64,000 nucleotides of DNA, from NCBI RefSeq assembly GCF_016446285.1, contig NZ_CP054140.1, positions 1,097,501 to 1,161,500 on the forward strand, written 5' to 3'. A model generated the notes under the pieces. That model did not search any database. It was not told the DNA's origin and saw only the letters and a program-made list of their open reading frames with translations. This document shows positions 43,367 through 52,751 of this stretch, piece after piece. This DNA is from Desulfobulbus oligotrophicus (lineage in GTDB: Bacteria; Desulfobacterota; Desulfobulbia; Desulfobulbales; Desulfobulbaceae). Positions within the stretch are counted from its first letter, which is position 1, and the number at the start of each line of letters is the position of its first letter. Made by a program: the position numbers and the translations under genes.

Positions 43367-44143
43367 ATGTCCGAGTTCCAGGAAAATTGTACAGTTGTGG
43401 CTGTTGAGCAGCTGGCGGATACTTTTTACCGGTTGACGCTGGCAGCGCCACAGATAGCCCCTGCCTCTCATCCGGGCCAGTTTGTGATGGTGGCATGCAG
43501 CCCAGGTCTCAATCCGCTTCTGCGCCGCCCGTTTTCTGTACACCGTCGCTGCGATCCTGATCGCATTCAACTCCTTTTTCGGGTGGTGGGACAGGGGACT
43601 GAACTCCTTGCCGCCAAAAAACCCGGCGATGTGCTCAATCTGATCGGTCCGCTGGGCCGGGGTTTTACAGTTGATGCCGCGGATCCAGTTTGTCTGATCG
43701 GAGGTGGTATCGGCATCGCTCCGCTGCTGTTTCTCGCCGAACAGCTCCGAATGACTCGGCGGGCATGCACTGTGCTCCTTGGTTCACGCACCGCTGCTGA
43801 GCTGTACCGGTTGACGGCTGATTTTATAGAGTGTGGCTGTGAGGTTGAGATTGCCACTGATGACGGCAGTGCCGGCTACCATGGTCTGGTCACAGATCTG
43901 CTGCCTCGCCGGCTGTCTGCCATGAAAAGATGCTATGCCTGCGGCCCGAAGCCGATGATGGCCACGACAGCGCTGCTCTGTCAGGCTGCCCGTGTTCCCT
44001 GTCAGGTCTCTCTGGAAGCCCATATGGCCTGTGGCCTGGGAGCATGTCTTGGATGTACCGTGCACGGGGTGGAGAACGGCTATCTCCATATCTGCCGCCA
44101 GGGACCGGTGCTCAATGCCGAGGAGGTCGCATGGAACAGATGA
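43367..44143 (+). CDS. pyrK: dihydroorotate dehydrogenase B electron-transfer subunit
   Basis: FAD/2Fe-2S subunit that lets PyrD use NAD+. The 258-residue protein has a ferredoxin-reductase-like FAD barrel (LTLAAPQIAPASHPGQFVMV, LRRPFSVHR with the RxYS-like flavin motif), an NAD-binding part (LIGGGIGIAPLLFLAEQL), and a C-terminal Cys cluster, ACGLGACLGCTVHG then ICRQGP, for a 2Fe-2S cluster. It overlaps pyrD by 13 bases. The start lacks a clear ribosome-binding site, so it could begin a few codons elsewhere. Confidence 0.94.
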   Translation: MSEFQENCTVVAVEQLADTFYRLTLAAPQIAPASHPGQFVMVACSPGLNPLLRRPFSVHRRCDPDRIQLLFRVVGQGTELLAAKKPGDVLNLIGPLGRGFTVDAADPVCLIGGGIGIAPLLFLAEQLRMTRRACTVLLGSRTAAELYRLTADFIECGCEVEIATDDGSAGYHGLVTDLLPRRLSAMKRCYACGPKPMMATTALLCQAARVPCQVSLEAHMACGLGACLGCTVHGVENGYLHICRQGPVLNAEEVAWNR

Positions 44144-45066
44144 GCAGCACCCCGGAAATGTCGGTTTCGCTCGGGCCGCTTGTTTTAGCCAATCCGGTTA
44201 TGACGGCGTCCGGAACGTTTGGCTATGCCGAAGAGTTTGCCTCCCTGGTGCCGCTTCATCAGCTCGGTGGTGTGGTGGTGAAGGGTATTTCCATTGCTCC
44301 CCGGTCGGGAAACCCGCCACCGCGCGTGGTTGAAACGCCGTGCGGCATGTTGAACGCCATTGGTCTGGAAAATGTCGGGGTCGAACGATTCATCAGTGAA
44401 AAGATGCCCTTTCTCCGTACATGTGGATGCCGGGTTATCGTGAACATTCTTGGCGATTCCATTGAAGAGTATGCCGAACTTGCTGCCCGGCTGTCTGCTG
44501 TTGCCGGAGTTGACGCTTTAGAGGTGAACATCTCGTGCCCCAATGTCAAAAAAGGCGGTGTGGCATTCGGTACAGTGCCGGAAATGGCTGCGGCTGTCAC
44601 CATGGCAGTACGAAAATCCACAGATCTGCCGGTTATCGTCAAGTTGTCACCGAATGTGACGGATATTACCACCATGGCCAAGGTTGTGGCGGATAGCGGC
44701 GCCGATGCTCTCTCCCTGATCAATACCCTGATCGGTATGGCTATTGATGCCAGAACCAGAAAATCAAAACTCGGCAACATCGTCGGCGGGCTCTCCGGCC
44801 CGGCCATCAAACCTGTTGCTCTGCGCATGGTATGGCAGGCGGCCTCAGCTGTCACAATTCCGGTGATCGGTATCGGTGGTATCGGGACTGCTGAGGATGC
44901 CGTTGAATTTCTTCTGGCCGGTGCTACTGCTGTTCAGGTGGGAACAGCCAACTTTTACAACCCATCGGCAGCCTGCCAGATCCTGGCCGGTATCCAGCGG
45001 TACCTCGAAGAACAGGATGAGTCGTCGGTCCGCTCCATCATCGGAACTTTCCGGGCTGAAGTATGA
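44131..45066 (+). CDS. pyrD: dihydroorotate dehydrogenase B catalytic subunit
   Basis: Flavoenzyme of pyrimidine synthesis oxidising dihydroorotate to orotate. The 311-residue TIM barrel has NPVMTASGTFGYAEEF, the NISCPNVKKGG motif with the catalytic Cys, VIVKLSPNVTD and GIGGIGTAEDAVEFLLAGATAVQVGTA. AGGAGG lies 4 bases ahead of the chosen ATG, inside the end of pyrK. The stop overlaps aroD by 4 bases. The class 1B assignment rests on the PyrK partner. Confidence 0.96.
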   Translation: MEQMSSTPEMSVSLGPLVLANPVMTASGTFGYAEEFASLVPLHQLGGVVVKGISIAPRSGNPPPRVVETPCGMLNAIGLENVGVERFISEKMPFLRTCGCRVIVNILGDSIEEYAELAARLSAVAGVDALEVNISCPNVKKGGVAFGTVPEMAAAVTMAVRKSTDLPVIVKLSPNVTDITTMAKVVADSGADALSLINTLIGMAIDARTRKSKLGNIVGGLSGPAIKPVALRMVWQAASAVTIPVIGIGGIGTAEDAVEFLLAGATAVQVGTANFYNPSAACQILAGIQRYLEEQDESSVRSIIGTFRAEV

Positions 45067-45761
45067 CCAGGAGTACTCGTGGACTGATCTGTGTCTCCGT
45101 GCTGGTCACAGAGGTCACCGCCATATCTCCGATGGTGGCCCCACTATCGGACTTGATTGATGTGATTGAGATCCGGATGGATGGTCTGCGGACCCCTTTG
45201 ACGGCAGACGGTATTGTTGATCTGGGGAAACCCGTTTTGGTGACCAATCGGCCGACCTGGGAGGGCGGACTGTTTGCAGGGAAAGAAGAAGACCGGATTG
45301 CCCGGCTTAATCAGGCCATGGAGCTCGGGGTCGGCTATGTGGATATTGAACTGCAAACCGCTTTACAATGGCGAGCGGCTCTCTGTGCAAAGGCGAAAAA
45401 AACCGGGACGCAGGTGGTCATCTCCCATCATGATTTTCAGGGGACGCCGTCAGGCGAACAGCTGTCGATCATCTTACAGCAGATGATCACCAGTGGTGCC
45501 GACATCGGTAAAATCGTGACCACAGCTGTCACACCCCTGGATACTCTGCGAGTGCTCGACCTCCAGCACGAGGCCAGGGCTGCCGGTTTTCCGCTCAGTG
45601 CCTTTTGCATGGGTGCAATTGGTGCCATCAGTCGTTTTGCCTCTGTCTATCTGGGTGGATATATGACCTATGTAGCCCCTTCTCCGGAACAGGCGACAGC
45701 ACCGGGACAGATCACAGCCCAGGATATGCATCTTTTGACATCTTTTTTACAGGCAGCATGA
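45063..45761 (+). CDS. aroD: 3-dehydroquinate dehydratase, type I
   Basis: Third step of the shikimate pathway, a Schiff-base dehydratase. The 232-residue barrel shows VIEIRMDGL near the N-terminus, VISHHDFQGTP with the catalytic His, and GADIGKIVTTA with the Schiff-base Lys, then FPLSAFCMGAIGAISRFAS. It overlaps pyrD by 4 bases and aroE by 4 bases (ATGA), so translation is coupled. Type I is unlike the AroQ type common in many other bacteria. Confidence 0.95.
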   Translation: MTRSTRGLICVSVLVTEVTAISPMVAPLSDLIDVIEIRMDGLRTPLTADGIVDLGKPVLVTNRPTWEGGLFAGKEEDRIARLNQAMELGVGYVDIELQTALQWRAALCAKAKKTGTQVVISHHDFQGTPSGEQLSIILQQMITSGADIGKIVTTAVTPLDTLRVLDLQHEARAAGFPLSAFCMGAIGAISRFASVYLGGYMTYVAPSPEQATAPGQITAQDMHLLTSFLQAA

Positions 45762-46600
45762 AGATCGACGGTCAGACACAACTTTTTGGTATCATCGGTG
45801 ATCCGGTTGAACATTCACTGAGCCCGGTGATGCATAATGCCGCCTTGAGGCATCTGGGGCTGAACGGTGTCTATATTCCCATGCGCCCGGATAATCTGGC
45901 TGACGGTTTTCGCGGACTTCGCAGCCTGGGGTTTATCGGTGTTTCCGTTACTGTCCCGTTTAAAGTGGCTGTCATGGAGCACCTCGACGAGATCGACCCT
46001 GTGGCTCTGCAAATCGGTGCTGTCAACACGCTGATCTTTACCCGTACAGAGGCTGCAACACCGGTGTGCAGAGGCGTGAATACAGACTGGCTTGGTTCCA
46101 ACCGTGCGCTTGCGGAAGTCATACAGATCGCTGGACGTACTGTTCTCATCCTGGGTGCGGGGGGGGCGGCGCGGGCTGTGGGGTTTGGGCTGATTGAGGC
46201 CGGAGCCAAAATCCTGATCTCGAACCGGACCGCCGAAAAGGCGCAGACCCTGGCAGCACAACTGGGCGGGACCTTTGTCCCGATGGACGCCTTGCCTGCC
46301 ATTCAGGCCGATATCCTTATCAATACGACTTCGGTCGGCATGACACCGCATGATCAGGAGATTCCCATAGACCCGGAGCTGTTATCTCGTTTTGCTGTTG
46401 TGATGGATATTGTCTATGCACCGCTGGAAACCCGTTTACTTCGTGAAGCACGGGCCAGAGGGTGTCAGACTGTTGACGGCCTGCAGATGCTCCATTATCA
46501 GGGAGCAGAGCAATTTATACTGTGGACCGGTCACAGGGCTCCGCATACGGTTATGCGGCAGGCCCTGATCAAGGCTTTGACGGCAAGAAAAACGTCTTAA
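45758..46600 (+). CDS. aroE: shikimate dehydrogenase
   Basis: NADP-dependent reduction of 3-dehydroshikimate to shikimate. The 280-residue protein has the substrate-binding start LFGIIGDPVEHSLSPVMHN, the catalytic Lys in VTVPFKVAVM, the matching Asp in VNTDWLGS, and an NADP-binding loop VLILGAGGAARAVGFGL followed by ISNRTAEKAQ. INTTSVGMTPH is typical of the C-terminal part. It starts inside the aroD stop at 45758. Confidence 0.96.
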   Translation: MKIDGQTQLFGIIGDPVEHSLSPVMHNAALRHLGLNGVYIPMRPDNLADGFRGLRSLGFIGVSVTVPFKVAVMEHLDEIDPVALQIGAVNTLIFTRTEAATPVCRGVNTDWLGSNRALAEVIQIAGRTVLILGAGGAARAVGFGLIEAGAKILISNRTAEKAQTLAAQLGGTFVPMDALPAIQADILINTTSVGMTPHDQEIPIDPELLSRFAVVMDIVYAPLETRLLREARARGCQTVDGLQMLHYQGAEQFILWTGHRAPHTVMRQALIKALTARKTS

Positions 46601-46618
46601 TACCTGTTTGACCTATCA

Positions 46619-47905
46619 ATGATCACAATAACACCTGTTCATACCCTCAATGCTGTGGTGACTGTTCCCGGCTCAAAAAGCCTGACCCAACGTGCCTTGA
46701 TTGCAGCAGCTTTAGCCGATGGTTCTTCCCGGCTGCACGGGCCGCTGGCCAGTGAAGATACCTCTTTTACCATTCAGGCCCTGCGGGCCATGGGAGTCAG
46801 CTGTGACGACAGTGACCCGGTGTGCTGGCAGATTCACGGCAACGGAGGCAGGATCAACGAACCCGACAGTGCTATTTTTTTAGGCAACAATGGAACTGCC
46901 ACCCGTTTTCTCACCTCGGTTGCGGCTCTCGGTCATGGTTGTTTTCACATCACCGGTAACGAACGTATGGCGCAGCGGCCGATTCTTCCTCTGATCGAAG
47001 CCCTGCGCGGCTGGCAGGTTGATGTTGTGAGTGATAATGGCACCGGTTGTCCGCCTTTGACCATCATCGGGCGAGGTCTGGCCGGTGGTCACACCGTCCT
47101 GCCGGAAGGCGAATCAAGTCAGTACCTGTCGTCGCTGCTGTTAGTTGCGCCGTATGCGGCCATACCGGCAACACTGGAAGTGCGTGGCGAGATCTTCTCG
47201 AAACCGTATGTCGCCATGACCCTGGCGGTTATGGCGGATTTCGGTATTCGGGTGGAGGCTGCCCCCGGCTTTAATGCTTTCCGTATCCCCCAGGGGAGGT
47301 ATCAGGCACGGACGTACGCCATTGAGGGCGATGCCTCAGGGGCGTCGTACTTCTGGGCGGCTGCGGCAATCACCGGGGGCAGGGTGACCGTGGCCAATGT
47401 GCCAATCCCATCCATGCAGGGAGACACGAAACTTCTGGCCTACCTGGCTCGCATGGGATGCTGGATCGACCAGACCGATGCCGGCATAACCATCACTGGC
47501 CCGGAGGTGCTGGAAGGGATTGAAGTGGATATGGGCGATATCCCCGACGTGGCACCGACCTTGGCGGTTGTGGCTGCCTTTGCGCAAGGCACCACGATCA
47601 TCCACAACATTGCTCATCTGCGTATCAAGGAGTGCGATCGTCTCTCCGCCGTGGTAACGGAGTTGCGCAAGATGGGGGCTGAGGTGGAAGAAGAACCGGC
47701 GCGGATGATCATCCATGGAAGACAGAGGGGCGACAACCTGCACGGTGCAACCATCGAGACCTATGATGATCACCGGATTGCCATGAGCTTTGCCGTTGCC
47801 GGTCTTCGTGTTCCCGGAGTGATCATCAGTAATGAACAGTGCGTTGCGAAATCGTTTCCAGATTTCTGGGAGCGATTCAGTCGGATGACAACGGAGTCGC
47901 AGTAG
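46619..47905 (+). CDS. aroA: 3-phosphoshikimate 1-carboxyvinyltransferase (EPSP synthase)
   Basis: Joins shikimate-3-phosphate and PEP. The 428-residue protein has the family segments VPGSKSLTQRALIAAALADG, LGNNGTATRFLTSVAALG (LGNAGTAxR-type loop), GNERMAQRPILPLIEALRG, GDASGASYFWAAAAI and a C-terminal IKECDRLSAVVTELRKMGAEVEE with TYDDHRIAMSFAVAGL. The loop LGNNGTATR carries Asn where glyphosate-sensitive enzymes have Ala; the effect is unknown. It starts 18 bases past aroE without a clear ribosome-binding site and ends the pyr-aro operon. Confidence 0.95.
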   Translation: MITITPVHTLNAVVTVPGSKSLTQRALIAAALADGSSRLHGPLASEDTSFTIQALRAMGVSCDDSDPVCWQIHGNGGRINEPDSAIFLGNNGTATRFLTSVAALGHGCFHITGNERMAQRPILPLIEALRGWQVDVVSDNGTGCPPLTIIGRGLAGGHTVLPEGESSQYLSSLLLVAPYAAIPATLEVRGEIFSKPYVAMTLAVMADFGIRVEAAPGFNAFRIPQGRYQARTYAIEGDASGASYFWAAAAITGGRVTVANVPIPSMQGDTKLLAYLARMGCWIDQTDAGITITGPEVLEGIEVDMGDIPDVAPTLAVVAAFAQGTTIIHNIAHLRIKECDRLSAVVTELRKMGAEVEEEPARMIIHGRQRGDNLHGATIETYDDHRIAMSFAVAGLRVPGVIISNEQCVAKSFPDFWERFSRMTTESQ

Positions 47906-48014
47906 GACGATGGTGGATTGCTCAATATCCGGCCGGTTGATGGGTCCGGCAGCGATAAGCCAAAGCAAAGAGTGTGCGTTGTAATTCTTGCAGGGAGTGA
48001 GGTTGGAAGAAAGC

Positions 48015-50492
48015 ATGTTGGAACAGTATCAAAAAGATGTTGCGGATCGGGCCCTTCTCGGAATACCACCCCTGCCGCTCAGTGCAGAGCAGACAGAAGA
48101 TCTCATTGCCCTGTTGACACAGGGACATGATAAATCGGAGTTGCTGCTTGATCTGCTGGCCGATCGGGTGGAGCCGGGGGTCGGTAAAGCAGCGGCAGTT
48201 AAGGCCGGATGGTTGGAACAGGTGGCGCTGGGTACGGTCAGTGTACCAGGCCTGTCGGCTGAATCGGCGATTGCCATGCTGGGGCACATGGGCGGTGGTT
48301 ACAATGTTGCCGCACTGATCCGCCTTCTGCAGAAGCCGGAGCTGGCCGCGTCTGCGGCTCAGGCGCTCAAGAAGGTGACCAAGATCTATGAGGCCTTTGA
48401 TGAGGTGGCTGCCCTGGCCAGGGAGAACGCCGCTGCCAGGGAGGTGCTCGAGTCCTGGGCTGCGGCTGAATGGTTCACCCAAAGTGCACCCCTGCCGGAG
48501 CAGCTGCACTGTACAGTCTATAAGGTGGAGGGCGAGATCAATACCGATGACTTTTCTCCCGGTAACCAGGCTCAATCCCGTGCGGATATTCCACTGCATG
48601 CCACTTTTTTCGGTGTTACCCGTTTCCCCGAGGGGATCGGGACCATTGCGCAGTTTCGGCAGAACGGCAAAACCGTTGCCTTTGCCGGTGATGTGGTCGG
48701 AACCGGATCGTCCCGCAAGTCGGCAATTAACTCGGTGAGCTGGCATCTGGGCACGGATATTCACCATGTGCCCAACAAACGACGCGGCGGTATTGTGCTC
48801 GGTTCCACCATTGCCCCTATTTTTTACGCCACTGCACGCGATGCCGGTGTGCTGGCAATTGCCTGCGATGTGACCGACCTGCAAACCGGTGAGGAATGCA
48901 CGCTCAATCTTCGGCAGTGGACGTTGACAGACCAGAATGGTCGATCAGTCCGCATGGACGAACCACCGGTCACTCTGCTTGATGAGTACCGTGCCGGTGG
49001 CCGACTCAACCTGATTATCGGCCGTAACCTTACCCGCATGGCCTGCGAAGCACTGCAGCGGCCTTATCCGTCGGTCTTCAAGGAGGTTGTGAATCCGGAG
49101 CCTGCAGAAGATCAGGCCTATACCCTTGCCCAGAAAATGGTGGGGCGTGCATGCGGTCTGCCGGGAGTGCTGCCCGGTACGGTTTGTCAGCCGCAGATAA
49201 CCACGGTGGGTTCTCAGGACACCACCGGCCCCATGACGATGCAGGAGATCGAAGAGTTGGCCTGCCTCCGTTTCAAAACCGATCTGTTCATGCAGTCCTT
49301 CTGCCATACAGCCGCCTATCCCAAGACTTCGGATCTCGGTCGCTGGGACAGTATGGCTGAAACCACCATCAAGTGCGGCGGTCTTGCCCTGCGTCCCGGA
49401 GACGGTGTTATCCACTCCTGGTTAAACCGGATGCTGATTCCGGATACGGTTGGCACCGGGGGCGATTCTCACACCCGTTTTCCCCTGGGGATCTCATTTC
49501 CGGCAGGATCCGGGCTTGTGGCCTTTGCCGCGGCTCTGGGATTCATGCCCCTGGAAATGCCGCCGTCAGTGCTGGTTCGTTTTCACGGGCAACGCCGGCC
49601 GGGCATTACAGTTCGGGACATGGTCAATGCCATTCCGTACACAGCCCTGCAGAAGGGACTGTTGACGGTGGCCAAAAAAGAGAAGAAAAATATCTTTGCC
49701 GGGGTCATTCTGGAGATCGAGGGCATTGAAGATTTCAGTGTTGAAGAGGCTTTTGAGCTGAGTGACGCCTCTGCAGAACGCAGTGCGGCAGCCTGTACTG
49801 TAGCCTTGTCGTTATCCAGGGTGGAAAGCAATATCAGGGACAACATCGGCCTGCTGCTGCAGTTGATCGATGAGGGCTATCAGGACAGGGAGGCGCTGGT
49901 ACGACGGATTGCCGCCCTGGAGGCATGGCTGGCTGCCCCATCTCTTTTGTGCAGAGATGAGAAGGCCCGGTACAAGGCAGTTCTTGATATTGATCTGAAT
50001 ACGGTGGTTGAACCCCTTCTGGCCTGCCCAAACGATCCGGACGACATCCGTCCGCTGAGTTCGGTGGCAGGCACTGCCATTGATGAGGCCTTTATCGGTT
50101 CGTGCATGACGCACCTTGGTCATCTGCGTGTTGCGGCGCATTTATTGAAGGATGAACCCTATGCACAAAGTCGTCTGTGGATCGCTCCGGCAACCCGTAT
50201 GGATCGGGATGTGATCCGCAACGAAGGCGGGCTGAGCGTTTTTGCACAGATAGGCGGGCGTGTCGAGATTCCCGGTTGCAGTCTGTGCATGGGCAATCAG
50301 GCCCGGGTTCAGCCCGGAGCTGTGGTGATGTCCACCTCAACCCGTAATTTTGACAATCGACTCGGTGACGGTGCCCGGGTGTTTCTCGGGTCAGCCGAGG
50401 TGACCGCAATCAGTGCCCTGTTGGGCAGATTACCGACCGTGGCGGAATACCATGCGTTTTTAGCAAGAAAACAGGTGGCCGGCGGACAGTAG
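48015..50492 (+). CDS. acnB: aconitate hydratase B / 2-methylisocitrate dehydratase
   Basis: Second aconitase in the window. The 825-residue protein follows E. coli AcnB along its whole length: a HEAT-like N-terminal domain (residues 1-150, LLGIPPLPLSAEQTEDLIALL), the swivel domain with VVGTGSSRKSAINSVSW and HVPNKRRGGIVLG, and the core with QKMVGRACG, TVGSQDTTGPMTMQEIEELACL, QSFCHTAAYPKTSD, GTGGDSHTRFPLGISFPAGSGLVAFAA and CSLCMGNQARV (cluster Cys). The C-terminus is about 40 residues shorter than in E. coli. The ATG at 48015 has GGAAGAAAGC ahead. Confidence 0.97.
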   Translation: MLEQYQKDVADRALLGIPPLPLSAEQTEDLIALLTQGHDKSELLLDLLADRVEPGVGKAAAVKAGWLEQVALGTVSVPGLSAESAIAMLGHMGGGYNVAALIRLLQKPELAASAAQALKKVTKIYEAFDEVAALARENAAAREVLESWAAAEWFTQSAPLPEQLHCTVYKVEGEINTDDFSPGNQAQSRADIPLHATFFGVTRFPEGIGTIAQFRQNGKTVAFAGDVVGTGSSRKSAINSVSWHLGTDIHHVPNKRRGGIVLGSTIAPIFYATARDAGVLAIACDVTDLQTGEECTLNLRQWTLTDQNGRSVRMDEPPVTLLDEYRAGGRLNLIIGRNLTRMACEALQRPYPSVFKEVVNPEPAEDQAYTLAQKMVGRACGLPGVLPGTVCQPQITTVGSQDTTGPMTMQEIEELACLRFKTDLFMQSFCHTAAYPKTSDLGRWDSMAETTIKCGGLALRPGDGVIHSWLNRMLIPDTVGTGGDSHTRFPLGISFPAGSGLVAFAAALGFMPLEMPPSVLVRFHGQRRPGITVRDMVNAIPYTALQKGLLTVAKKEKKNIFAGVILEIEGIEDFSVEEAFELSDASAERSAAACTVALSLSRVESNIRDNIGLLLQLIDEGYQDREALVRRIAALEAWLAAPSLLCRDEKARYKAVLDIDLNTVVEPLLACPNDPDDIRPLSSVAGTAIDEAFIGSCMTHLGHLRVAAHLLKDEPYAQSRLWIAPATRMDRDVIRNEGGLSVFAQIGGRVEIPGCSLCMGNQARVQPGAVVMSTSTRNFDNRLGDGARVFLGSAEVTAISALLGRLPTVAEYHAFLARKQVAGGQ

Positions 50493-50666
50493 GTTTTGCA
50501 GAGTTTTTATTTACCCCAGGCTTGCTGAATCGTGTTCTACCCAGGTGTAACGCCGTTATCTGGCCGGCTTAATGGTTGACTTCCAATGGCTTTACTGATA
50601 CCAATTCCTGTTTAAAAATGGCATCGTCGGTTGTCTCTCATGCTTTTTACAACGAAGGAGAAGAAG

Positions 50667-51788
50667 ATGAAAAGACTGTTGTATCTTGTTACAGGCCTGT
50701 TTTTTGTACTGGTGACCGGTTCTCAAGCCGCAGATACTGTCAAAATCGGTCTCATGGGTCCACTAACCGGTGCCTGGGCCGGTGAAGGCCAGGAGATGAA
50801 ACAGGTTGTCGGTCTGCTGGCTGAAGAGTTGAATCAGCAGGGCGGAGTGAACGGCAAGAAAGTTGAAATTCTCAACGAGGATGATGCCGGTGACCCCCGC
50901 CAAGCCTCCCTTGCTGCCAACCGGCTTGCTACACAGGGTATCATCGCAGTGATTGGAACCTATGGTTCGGCCATCACCGAGGCCACGCAAAATATTTACG
51001 ATGAGGCCGGTGTTATTCAGGTGGCCAACGGTTCCACTGCTATCCGGTTATCTGAAAAAGGTCTTGCCAACTTCTTTCGTACCTGTCCGCGAGACGATGA
51101 ACAGGGCAAGGTAGCTACCGCCACTATCCGTCAACTCGGGCACAAGAAGGTGGCCATCATCCATGACAGTACCTCGTATGCCAAGGGACTGGCCGAAGAG
51201 ACGCAGGCTAATCTTAAGAACGAAAATATCCCGGTTGTCTTCTTTGAAGCTCTCACCCCCGGTGAGCGTGATTACAACACCATACTGACCAAGATGAAGG
51301 CGGCAGATCCCGACTTTGTCTTCTTCACCGGTTATTATCCTGAAGCCGGTCTGTTACTACGTCAGAAAAAAGAGATGGGCTGGGGAGTTCCCTTTATGGG
51401 TGGTGATGCGGTCAACAATCCTGAGCTGGTCAAGATTGCTGGTACTGCCGCTGCGGAAGGATTCTTGTTTCTTACGCCGCCATTGCCAAAAGATCTGGAT
51501 ACTCCTGCCGCTCGTTCTTTTGTTGCCTCCTTTGAGAAGAAATTTGGCAACGCACCCAAATCCATCTATCCTGTCCTTGCCGGAGACGGTTTCAGGGTGA
51601 TCATTGAGGCCATCAAGGGTACTGACTCGACCGATCCTGCCAAGATCTCCGCCTACCTGAAGCAGTCGCTCAAGGATTTCCCGGGCCTGACCGGTACGAT
51701 CTCGTTCAACGACAAGGGTGATCGTGTAGGCGAGGTGTATCGGGTGTACAAGGTGGACAGTCAGGGCGCTTTCATCCTGCAGCCTTAA
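50667..51788 (+). CDS. livK: branched-chain amino acid ABC transporter, substrate-binding protein
   Basis: Periplasmic binding protein of 373 residues that captures Leu, Ile or Val (or a related amino acid) and hands it to the LivHM channel. An N-terminal signal peptide (KRLLYLVTGLFFVLVTGSQA-AD, about 20 residues) precedes a type I binding fold: VKIGLMGPLTGAWAGEGQEM, VNGKKVEILNEDDAGDPRQ and the hinge region FRTCPRDDEQGKVATATI. A strong AAGGAG lies 7 bases before the ATG. It is the first gene of livKHMGF; a hairpin follows its stop. Exact specificity is unknown. Confidence 0.93.
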   Translation: MKRLLYLVTGLFFVLVTGSQAADTVKIGLMGPLTGAWAGEGQEMKQVVGLLAEELNQQGGVNGKKVEILNEDDAGDPRQASLAANRLATQGIIAVIGTYGSAITEATQNIYDEAGVIQVANGSTAIRLSEKGLANFFRTCPRDDEQGKVATATIRQLGHKKVAIIHDSTSYAKGLAEETQANLKNENIPVVFFEALTPGERDYNTILTKMKAADPDFVFFTGYYPEAGLLLRQKKEMGWGVPFMGGDAVNNPELVKIAGTAAAEGFLFLTPPLPKDLDTPAARSFVASFEKKFGNAPKSIYPVLAGDGFRVIIEAIKGTDSTDPAKISAYLKQSLKDFPGLTGTISFNDKGDRVGEVYRVYKVDSQGAFILQP

Positions 51789-51804
51789 TCGTCAATCCCT
51801 TTCC

Positions 51805-51830
51805 ATGCCGGGACGGCACTGTCCCGGCAT
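51805..51830. repeat. GC-rich intercistronic hairpin between livK and livH
   Basis: Perfect 10-bp inverted repeat ATGCCGGGAC (51805-51814) and GTCCCGGCAT (51821-51830), loop GGCACT. No T run follows (ACTGTTT), so it is not a full terminator. Such hairpins often protect the binding-protein message and so raise livK over the membrane genes; partial termination is the other option. Confidence 0.7.
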
Positions 51831-51845
51831 ACTGTTTAAGAGCCG

Positions 51846-52751
51846 ATGGAGCAATTTTTTCAGCAACTGACCAATGGTCTGGCCGTAGGTGGCATCTATG
51901 CGCTTATTGCGCTGGGATATACCATGGTTTACGGTGTGCTGAGACTGATCAACTTTGCCCACGGCGATCTGTTTACCATCGGCGCCTATCTGGGGTTGAC
52001 CCTGCTCACCTCCCTTGCCCTGACCGATTATCTCAGCGGTTTTCTCGGAGTCGGCCTGCTGGCATTGATGGTCATGGGGTTGGTGAGCATCATCGGTATT
52101 CTGTTGGAGCGCATCGCCTACCGCCCCCTGCGTGAATCACATCGTCTGTCTGCGGTGGTATCGGCGCTGGGTGCATCGATCTTCTTCCAGAACGCAATCA
52201 TGCTCATCTACGGCGCCAAGTACTACGTCTATCCGCAAGATCTGTTGCCCAACACGCCGATACTTATCCTGGGCATGCCTATTCCGCTCATGCGCATCCT
52301 TATCCTGCTCTCCTCGATTCTGATGATGGTCGCCCTGTACCTGTTCGTTCAGAAAACACGTATCGGTACGGCCATTCGTGCGACGGCCATTGATCAGGAT
52401 GCCGCCCGCCTGATGGGTATTGATGTCAATCGGGTGATCATGATTGTCTTTTGCATCGGGCCGGCTCTGGGCGGTGCTGCCGGTATGATGGTGGGGATCT
52501 ATTATGGGCAGATCAACTTCACCATGGGCTGGATTTATGGTCTCAAGGCCTTCACAGCGGCCATTCTCGGTGGAATCGGGAACATTCCGGGTGCCATGCT
52601 GGGCGGCCTGCTCCTCGGCGTGATCGAGTCGCTGAGCTCAGCGTACATCTCCATGGCCTGGAAGGATGCGATCGCCTTTTTCGTCCTGATTCTCATCCTC
52701 ATTGTCCGTCCCACCGGGTTGCTCGGTGAACGAGTGGCGGAAAAGATATGA
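51846..52751 (+). CDS. livH: branched-chain amino acid ABC transporter permease LivH
   Basis: Membrane permease of 301 residues with about eight helices. Family segments are LTNGLAVGGIYALIALGYTMVYGVLRLINFAHGD and the cytoplasmic loop RATAIDQDAARLMGIDVNRVI, which contacts the ATPases (EAA-like), then FTAAILGGIGNIPGAMLGGLLLGV. It overlaps livM by 4 bases. The genes livH to livF are packed with 1-4 base overlaps. Confidence 0.95.
   Translation: MEQFFQQLTNGLAVGGIYALIALGYTMVYGVLRLINFAHGDLFTIGAYLGLTLLTSLALTDYLSGFLGVGLLALMVMGLVSIIGILLERIAYRPLRESHRLSAVVSALGASIFFQNAIMLIYGAKYYVYPQDLLPNTPILILGMPIPLMRILILLSSILMMVALYLFVQKTRIGTAIRATAIDQDAARLMGIDVNRVIMIVFCIGPALGGAAGMMVGIYYGQINFTMGWIYGLKAFTAAILGGIGNIPGAMLGGLLLGVIESLSSAYISMAWKDAIAFFVLILILIVRPTGLLGERVAEKI

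Noticed and set aside
47922-48884. A 320-codon minus-strand frame opposite acnB
   Set aside because: Antisense shadow of a well-conserved AcnB N-terminal region; composition rich in His, Gln and Arg with no domain.
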